From Sesamum alatum (taxonomy: Eukaryota > Streptophyta > Magnoliopsida > Lamiales > Pedaliaceae): 64,000 bases of DNA. The stretch lies in the NCBI GenBank assembly GCA_034509735.1, contig JACGWO010000003.1, positions 36,044,466-36,108,465 of the forward strand, in the 5' to 3' direction. The notes under the pieces are model-generated. The model saw only the letters and a program-made list of their open reading frames with translations, made no database searches and had not been told where the DNA came from. Numbering within the stretch: the first letter of the stretch is position 1; every line of letters begins with the position of its first letter. Of the stretch, positions 57,616 through 64,000 are shown piece by piece. Position numbers and translations under genes: made by a program.

Positions 57616-58962
57616 CTACGGCGGACGGACATAAGCTATAATAGTGAAAAACGTCTGAGCCACCGTCAGAAGCAGCAGAACTAAAGCCGCCAACGCCGAG
57701 ATAAAAGACCACGGCGTGTTGAAATAAGTGTACTTGAAGCTCGCCCAATGGACATGCCAATGGTTCCTGTAATAATGATTCACCTCATTGAACAGCTCCG
57801 ACAGATAGCACATGTCAATGTCGAACGACACGTCCTTCCCCAGATTGTTTATCAACCTCGCAACCTCAGCATCCGTCCCGAAATAGTTCTCTATGATGTT
57901 CTTATCGCACAGATACTCCGCATCCTTCGCCGTGTTGATCAGACAGTCCAACAATGTCGCGTAGGTTGTCATATGCTTGGAGCAGTCCCTGTGGCACTGC
58001 TCGTACGCCACGCAGTTCTGCAAGAACGAGCTCATGAAATCGTCGATTGTTATCGTCGGCATTTCGATCACGCCCCGCCTGAATTTTATGACCAAGAAGC
58101 TTTCATCGGATCCGGGTTTTAATCTGATTCCAGCCCGCCGGAGCTTGGAAATGCATTGGATTACGTGGGTGTTTGTGTATTTGCTTTGGGTGGGCTCCTC
58201 GTACCCGTCGGGGATGAAACTCGTCCGGAGCAAGTCGAGGAGATGTTTGGGTTTCGGGTTCTGGAATTTGTTCACGAACTCGTCGGATCTTTGGAGGGCG
58301 TTGTTGAAGAATTTCAACGTCAAATTGGATAGAGAGGGACCCGATTCTTCACCGGGCATTCGGGTCAGGTCAAACAGGCATTGCAAGACGAAAAAGGGGA
58401 TCTGATTCTCGATCCGGATCATATCCCTCAAGAAAAACGAGTAGACCCACGACAGCGAGAGCAGAGGATCATCAGCTTCAAACGGAACCACCCCGCCGAA
58501 TTTCCTGAACAGCTCGATCACGAAACACCCGTCAAGAACCAACATCTCGATGAACTCGTCGCCGGAAAAATGGATAGTCGCCGAGTAGCACTCCCGGGCT
58601 TCGGCCTCCAGCGGCTGAACTGCGCTCAAGAAATCCTCCAAGCTCAACCCTTTGGGCTGCGTTCGCTTCAAGAGAGTGCCCAAGAATCTCCACTTGTGCT
58701 CCTCGATCATCCTGAGGCGGGGGTCGCCGTGGTGGTACGGCCCGACGGAGACTATGTGGGGCTGGTAGCAGCGGCCGTTGATGTCGATCAGGCTCTGAGG
58801 GACCTTGAAGATGCAGCAGGAGCTCTTGCCGGCAGATCGGCTCAGGATTCGCGGCGTGTCGGCGATTTTTTGCTGCATCCGAGTTAATCGCTCCTTGTTG
58901 ACTTGCCAGATTTTGATGATGTGTTCATCGTTTCGGTGTTCTTCGATGGGATTGTTGCCCAT
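57616..58962 (-). CDS. DUF247 family membrane protein (UPF0481-like)
   Basis: Intronless, 448 aa, ATG at 58962 (MGNNPIEEHR). Family features seen: CIFKVPQSLIDING near the N-terminus, YQPHIVSVGPYHHGDPRLRM, the EHKWRFL block, MLVLDGCFVIELFR, RDMIRIENQIPFFVLQ, FMSSFLQNCVAYEQCH and a single C-terminal transmembrane helix (about 424-446, SFISALAALVLLLLTVAQTF) with a four-residue tail. DUF247 proteins are plant-specific, probably anchored by that helix; most have no known biochemical role, although some grass DUF247 genes act in self-incompatibility. Nothing here indicates that role. It lies between HRD and a TRM27/28-like gene, the same setting as At2g36430 as I recall it. Confidence 0.93.
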   Translation of the reverse strand: MGNNPIEEHRNDEHIIKIWQVNKERLTRMQQKIADTPRILSRSAGKSSCCIFKVPQSLIDINGRCYQPHIVSVGPYHHGDPRLRMIEEHKWRFLGTLLKRTQPKGLSLEDFLSAVQPLEAEARECYSATIHFSGDEFIEMLVLDGCFVIELFRKFGGVVPFEADDPLLSLSWVYSFFLRDMIRIENQIPFFVLQCLFDLTRMPGEESGPSLSNLTLKFFNNALQRSDEFVNKFQNPKPKHLLDLLRTSFIPDGYEEPTQSKYTNTHVIQCISKLRRAGIRLKPGSDESFLVIKFRRGVIEMPTITIDDFMSSFLQNCVAYEQCHRDCSKHMTTYATLLDCLINTAKDAEYLCDKNIIENYFGTDAEVARLINNLGKDVSFDIDMCYLSELFNEVNHYYRNHWHVHWASFKYTYFNTPWSFISALAALVLLLLTVAQTFFTIIAYVRPP

Positions 58963-60429
58963 GTCCACGAATTCTGGGAAAGCTCAAATTCAGACAATCA
59001 TTCGGCAGAGAATTGGAGAGTAGTTGTCTGGTGGGGGGAAGTTGAGAAAGAGTCGTGGAAGATATTGTTGGGTCAGTGAGACTCAAAATTCAGATAATTT
59101 ATCTGAATATGTAATTAATATTTTAAAATATATCAAAACTATTAATAATAATTATAAAAATTAATGTCCAATATTTTATAGGAGACGTATTTAATATAAA
59201 TATATATTAAAAAAAACATCAAGAATTTAGTTAGAGATGGAATAATATGATAAAAATGTCATATTTGTACAAACAAAGACCACAAGTCTGCTACTTATCT
59301 TGTTGCAATTTATAGCGTACGCATTAATTTTAAAATGAAATGATGACTGAAAATCTCAGTCGCAGTCAGAGAGAAAGGTACAACAGCTCTCATGCATTAT
59401 TTGTCAAAACCTCTGGTTTTGATCTGAGGTTGAGTTTTTTCTTCTTGAATTAGCAAATTCATACTACTTCCGAATTTTCCTCTTATATTTCTTCTTGTTC
59501 AAAAAGAGAAACGTTAATATTGCAAATATAAAATAAATAACATTCTATTTATTAATTGTTCACGTTATCATCTATAAAGCACGACACATAAATAACCTGG
59601 TGCAGTGTCAGATACGACTTAACCGACACGTTTTGGCCATGTTTAGATTATCTTTTTTATAATTTCAAAAAGTTTTAGGTTGTTTCCAAAAAATAAAATA
59701 TGGGGCTGAATAAGGGGAAGAAGAATCAATTTACTTTTCTCATTCTAACAGGTTTGAGATGAAATTTATGAAAAGTCGAAAGATGATCTTTATGATTTAA
59801 CTCATTTGAATAATTAGAAATTTTTTATTACGTAATTAATTAGACATAAATTGATGATGTATATTTTTAAAATTTATAATTAACGTGGCTCAAATTATAT
59901 TCGTAAGTGATAATTAGAAAGGAACAATTCAGATATGCTAAATAACAAATTCGGGGAACCGCCCTTGAAAAATGGGGCTCCAATCATGGACACTCAAGAG
60001 GAAGGTAATGCGAAATTGTAATGTTACCTTATTTATCACGTTGAGACAAATATAAAATACGTATTTTTCACTTACTAAACTGTTTTTATCTGGGATTAGA
60101 TTCTCTCAAATAAAATTTAATTCAAATGTTGGAGGGCTATTATCGAGATCAACCTGACCCCTCTAATTTGTTTTGCATAATCAGATTATTTCCATCAAAT
60201 TATTTCCAATTATTGGTCTTCAATCTGCCCTTCATCACCTGTCATATCTAGTCATTTCCTCAAGGCCTACTTAAACTATATTATCATTCATATAATGCAA
60301 CAAATCGTCTTACTATCACTTATCCACAAATGACAACTAATTGCATGATTGTTTTTTTTTTTTTTTTTTCCTATTTTTTAAGTTCACGTGTTAAAGTAAA
60401 TTGTGAAAAATATTACCTTCTAATACCCT

Positions 60430-60790
60430 TAAAGAATACGAAGGCCCAACAAGGGGCCTAAGCGGCCCATAGGAAGACCTGTAAATACTAAGCTCCCTTA
60501 TCTAAGAAGGGTAACTTTCAATTACACTTGTACACGAGAAGTTCGAAAACACATTGACTCGTTATTATCCCACCATTTTACCGTTGCTTCTAATAACTTG
60601 CAATTATTTTTCCTCATTCACATATTGACTTGAGCGTTATAGTGCTAATGACTTTTTTATAGGTCCTTTGTTTTAAAGGTCACAAAATTAAGACCCAATG
60701 ATCTCAAATCGGACCTTATCCAAGGGGTACTTTTTTGCTCACATCACCTCCGATGCAGTGATATCATCTATAATATTGGGCATATATGGC
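60430..60790 (+). mobile_element. LTR relic on the plus strand
   Basis: GC-rich CAAGGGGCCTAAGCGGCCCA, degenerate TATA (CTGTAAATAC near 60480), then TTGACTTGAGCGTTATAGTG at 60625-60644. Same order and motif as the minus-strand relics at 34790 and 56640. Strongly decayed, limits approximate. Confidence 0.5.
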
Positions 60791-61204
60791 ACATAGTGAA
60801 GTAAAATAAGCAGAAGTTGTGCAGGGTTAATATATGTATATTATACATAAACTTATCCAATGCTCGTCATAAATGAAAAATAATTGTAAAATTGAAATTT
60901 GGATGAGTTTGAAACGCGGAAGATTTCTTGATTATTCAAAAACCAAATTCCATCTATTAAGAAGGGACTGGTAATGTCGTTCATGTGAGTTCATACCAAC
61001 ATTAATTATGTGTTGTTATATTGTAAATGATATCATCATCATATCTTAGTCTAAAAATTTACAATTCACATAAATAGATATTCATATAAGCGGCATCAAA
61101 TTTCTCCCGACGAGAATAAGTCTTTTTAGGGCATTATGTAGCAGCCCAGACAATAATGGAGGTAAGTATCGGCATTGTAAACCACTACAGCCAATTACAT
61201 TTTG

Positions 61205-61375
61205 GAAAATTCTTGTCCGGATCAAGTCTGGTCAAACCAAACCAATCATAGAACAAGTGTAGTACATTTACTATGTGATTGGTCACTTTTCCTGAACTGT
61301 ACACAAATTACACGATAAGTGTATTACACTTGTCATATAATTAATTCACATTTGACCGAACCAAGTCAGAACTAA
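61205..61375. mobile_element. MITE copy of the 181-bp family
   Basis: GGAAAATTCTTGTCCGGATC and, at the right end, GAACTAAAATTGCC, with the shared core CACTTTTCCTGAACTGTACA and AACAAGTGTAGTACATTTAC. Imperfect flanking match TTACATT on both sides. Homologous to 50312-50492. Confidence 0.65.
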
Positions 61376-62026
61376 AATTGCCCTTACATTCTAACACATA
61401 CTAAACTCCACCAACATGAGTAATCATTCACATGGTCTCAACTTTAAGGAATAATTAAGTATGAAAAGTAACCTAATCTGCCAACTGCGTTTGCTTTTGC
61501 ATAATTCACATTTGATTGGCCTCATGCATTTACCCAAAATTCGACACTAGGCAAGTAAAAACTTAGGACATGTTCGCTTTTTTTCGGAACTTACAAGGAA
61601 AATTGTGTTGATTAATTTATCATTAGGCAATTATGTTCGGTAAAATGATGTAAGGGATGTTTAATAAAATTGACTATTGAAAATAACCGTAGTTTTTTCT
61701 TTTATAAAATTGTCTTACGCTAAATATTTACAGTATTAATATTCTGTCCGAATCACTAAGAAAAATATATTTTTCATTATGGTGGCCAATATAAATTAAC
61801 CAACGATTATTAATCGTTATTTTTGTAAATGGGATCAAAATATTTTCACATGTACCTGAAGACTCGAATAAACTATTTTCTAAAACATATGATTGAACTG
61901 AATCTATACACATAATCTGTGTATATGAAATGTAATTCGAGATGCAACACTAATTTACAGTGAAACATCTGAATCGATAGATCCATCCTCAAATTCGACC
62001 AAATAAACCAAACAATTGGACAAGAA

Positions 62027-63398
62027 TCACGAGCATTTGATGTCTACATAATCGAGTTCCTGTCGTTGTTCATCCATGTAAAACAACTCGTCCTCCAACA
62101 ATTCTTTCACCAGTAACTCAAAGATCCCTACCTCGACTTCTGCTACTGTCTCTTCCGCCTGCTCCCGAAAGTTTTTCCATCCATCGGTCTCTCTCTTGAA
62201 ATCCAACTCGACCATAGTGTCGATCGCTTCATTTTCTACTTCTTTCGATGGATTCCACCTGTTGCAAATTCTTCTCAACATCACTTCTTTATTGCACAAG
62301 CAAATTATTTTGCGTGTCCTAGAATCATGTTGAAGGCTTGGCAGGCTAAACGCTTCGTTTACATATGTGTCTGAATCTTGTTTTCTGTATGGTGACAACG
62401 GCTTGTCCTCATCGGATTCATTGTCTGAATCCTCCAGCAACTCCCTCTCAAGTTCAATTGGATCCAGTTCTGCCAGTTGTTCAAATCTTCGAAGCCTGTA
62501 TAGAAGCTGCTCTTTCGCTCCTGCATGTTTCGTGCAAGAAAACAGCGCAATCACAACCGATGCTGTTGCAAATACATGGCTGAGGATGTCCAATTTGAAG
62601 GACTCCATGATTGAAAAGAAACAATGAATTCATAATGAAGAAGTAACACACTTCACTATAATACTGCAATTACCATTTCAGACAACCAGACAAATCACTA
62701 AGGAGAGGGGTTCTTCGAAATGATTTTGAGGTCCCACGAAATACAAGCGTGTCATGAGATGATATCCGGTAACGACAAACAGCCAAAGAGCGATTAATGA
62801 AGATCCCCCACCAACATAATAGCAACGATCGAATCCAGATCATTTTCCAACTTCAATAATGGCAACAATCAAGAAAAGTTTCCAACACATCATTGTGGGC
62901 CATTTTCAAGTTATTAACATCTAATCTTATCAGCTTTGTGAGGACAAAATGAGGTCACTTTTGATCGGTACTGAGGTCATAAGTTGTAGTAACAGTACTA
63001 GGAAAGGTACGCCCACATGCATTAGATCTTAGAAACAAGTAAACATATCAAAATCACACCAATTGACTTTGATTGAACCCCTCCAACATATAGATGAAAA
63101 CGACCGAGCAACAAACGATCTACGCAGCACGGATGATCATATAGCATTTGATGCATAATTGAACAAAATTAGTAAAAGTTTGTTACTTACTTTGTACATT
63201 TGCAAATGTGGATTCGGGATCATAATCGTCGTCGTCATCTTCTTCTTCTTCGTCGTCTTCTTCTGCTTCTGCTTCTCCACTTACATGGTCATCATCTTCA
63301 AAGAAAGGGTCTAACACGGATACCGGACTACATTGTTCCTTCTCCTCTTCTTCTCCTTGTACATTGTCCGAATTTCTCGATTCGTAATTTCCATTCTC
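62027..63398 (-). CDS. TRM27/28-like DUF4378 protein, two 3' exons (partial)
   Basis: Two exons are supported: 63398-63191 (acceptor TTAACAG|GAGAAT, donor CAAA|GTAAGT) and 62520-62027 (acceptor CATGCAG|GAGCG, stop TGA at 62027-62029), joined across a 670-nt intron to give the C-terminal 233 residues. The first exon has CSPVSVLDPFFEDDDH and a long acidic Asp/Glu run. The junction reads FANVQ-R-AKEQLLYRLRRFEQ, then LAELDPIELERELLE, and the end has DGWKNFREQAEETVAEVEVG and IFELLVKELLEDEL, a DUF4378-like C-terminal helix. This layout fits TON1-recruiting-motif (TRM) proteins, which organise cortical microtubules and the preprophase band. The upstream exons are not visible before the window edge. 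The acidic run explains nucleolin-like labels given to homologues. Confidence 0.72.
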
Positions 63399-64000
63399 CT
63401 GTTAAGGTTCAAGAAAATAAGACATTTATGTCAGAAAAAAATTATTCAGGGTTGTAACTACTCCCATGAATGACAAAAGTGACTGCTGACAATCTCTCCA
63501 GAGTTGAAAACAGAGGATCACTAACATGGGATTAGAATGTGGGAGTTAGTATTGGAAATCCAACGAGGAAAATGAAATCAAGATTGTCATTTTCTGGGAA
63601 AATTATATGGGGGGAGACATGTAAATATTTTCTAGTGGCAGAGGCGTGATCGCAAGTACAATATTCAAACAAACAGACAGATGCTGACAAGAAAAAAACA
63701 AAAAGGGCATGGTTTGATCTGTAAATTTGGCGGATTACTGATAATTTTGACGCTAATATTCGAAGGTGGAATGGAGATTTCAAGTCGACATTCCGGCCAC
63801 CGAATCAGAGAAAGGAGATTGTACACCGACAGCGGACAGCACAAGCTAGACAAACGTAGTACATATTCATCTGTGTCATAAGTTCAGTTGTCTACATTTG
63901 AATTCTTGGTAGTCTTGAAGGAATTCCATTTCCCAAGTGATTGAATTGAAAATGAAATAACATATGATTATTAAGAAACTCGAATTTCGATGATTATTCT
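63399..64000. other. Probable intron of the TRM-like gene
   Basis: No exon is recognisable on the minus strand between 63399 and the window end: frames are short and lack domain similarity. It probably belongs to the intron preceding the exon at 63398. Confidence 0.4.

Larger units (their letters stand above)
58963..62026. other. Intergenic region DUF247-TRM
   Basis: Starts with the DUF247 5' flank. No gene is recognised. An LTR relic (60430-60790, plus strand) and a MITE copy (61205-61375) are embedded in AT-rich sequence with a poly-T run at about 60353-60369. The right end is the probable TRM-like 3' UTR. Confidence 0.5.

Noticed and set aside
58381..58887. 168-codon frame antisense to the DUF247 gene
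   Set aside because: Shadow of a GC-rich single-exon gene; the DUF247 strand has full family motifs and a transmembrane helix.
62027..62608. A stand-alone 193-aa protein starting MESFKLDILSH
   Set aside because: Its first about 29 codons lie upstream of a good acceptor (CATGCAG|GAGCG) and look intronic; the rest joins in phase to an acidic exon at 63191-63398 typical of TRM proteins.

Overview
This is nuclear DNA from a flowering plant. It is AT-rich, the genes carry plant-type introns (GT...AG), and SINE, LINE, LTR and miniature transposon copies fill the intergenic space. The proteins belong to eudicot families, and gene content and style suggest an asterid, perhaps Lamiales. That placement is an inference; no species can be named from the sequence alone.

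Eight protein-coding genes are supported, left to right: (1) HSFA3-type heat-stress transcription factor (minus, 1863-4182, 2 exons); (2) PCFS4/PCF11-type mRNA 3'-end processing factor (plus, 7716-16000, 7 exons); (3) a phytosulfokine (PSK) peptide precursor (minus, 17655-18127, 3 short exons, recovered only by splicing by eye); (4) cytosolic class I fructose-bisphosphate aldolase (plus, 22901-24605, 3 exons); (5) PETAL LOSS-type double trihelix factor (minus, 28495-30759, 2 exons); (6) HARDY-type DREB/ERF factor (plus, 50894-51475, intronless); (7) a DUF247 membrane protein (minus, 57616-58962, intronless); (8) the C-terminal exons of a TRM27/28-like DUF4378 protein (minus, 62027-63398, continuing past the right edge).

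The gene order is the main large-scale message. From memory of the Arabidopsis map, HSFA3, aldolase, PTL and TRM28 lie together at At5g03720-At5g03670, while aldolase FBA6, HRD, a DUF247 gene and TRM27 lie together at At2g36460-At2g36420. This window carries the union of both sets in one consistent order, so it looks like the unfractionated ancestral block.

The 20 kb between PTL and HRD (about 31-50.8 kb) holds no recognisable host gene. It contains a 5'-truncated L1-type LINE (39681-43941) with its target-site duplication still visible, LTR relics, SINEs and foldback elements. Elsewhere two SINE families, two CACTA-type miniature elements, Mutator-like miniature elements (one with a perfect 9-bp duplication) and several long-TIR foldback elements can be delimited.

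The genes do not form a pathway. Several relate to stress and growth: HSFA3 (heat and drought relay), HARDY (drought), PSK (growth and wound peptide) and PTL (organ growth). The HSFA3 upstream region carries four DRE cores within 354 bp, the expected input for DREB2-type factors. I found no evidence of a wholly new biological system.
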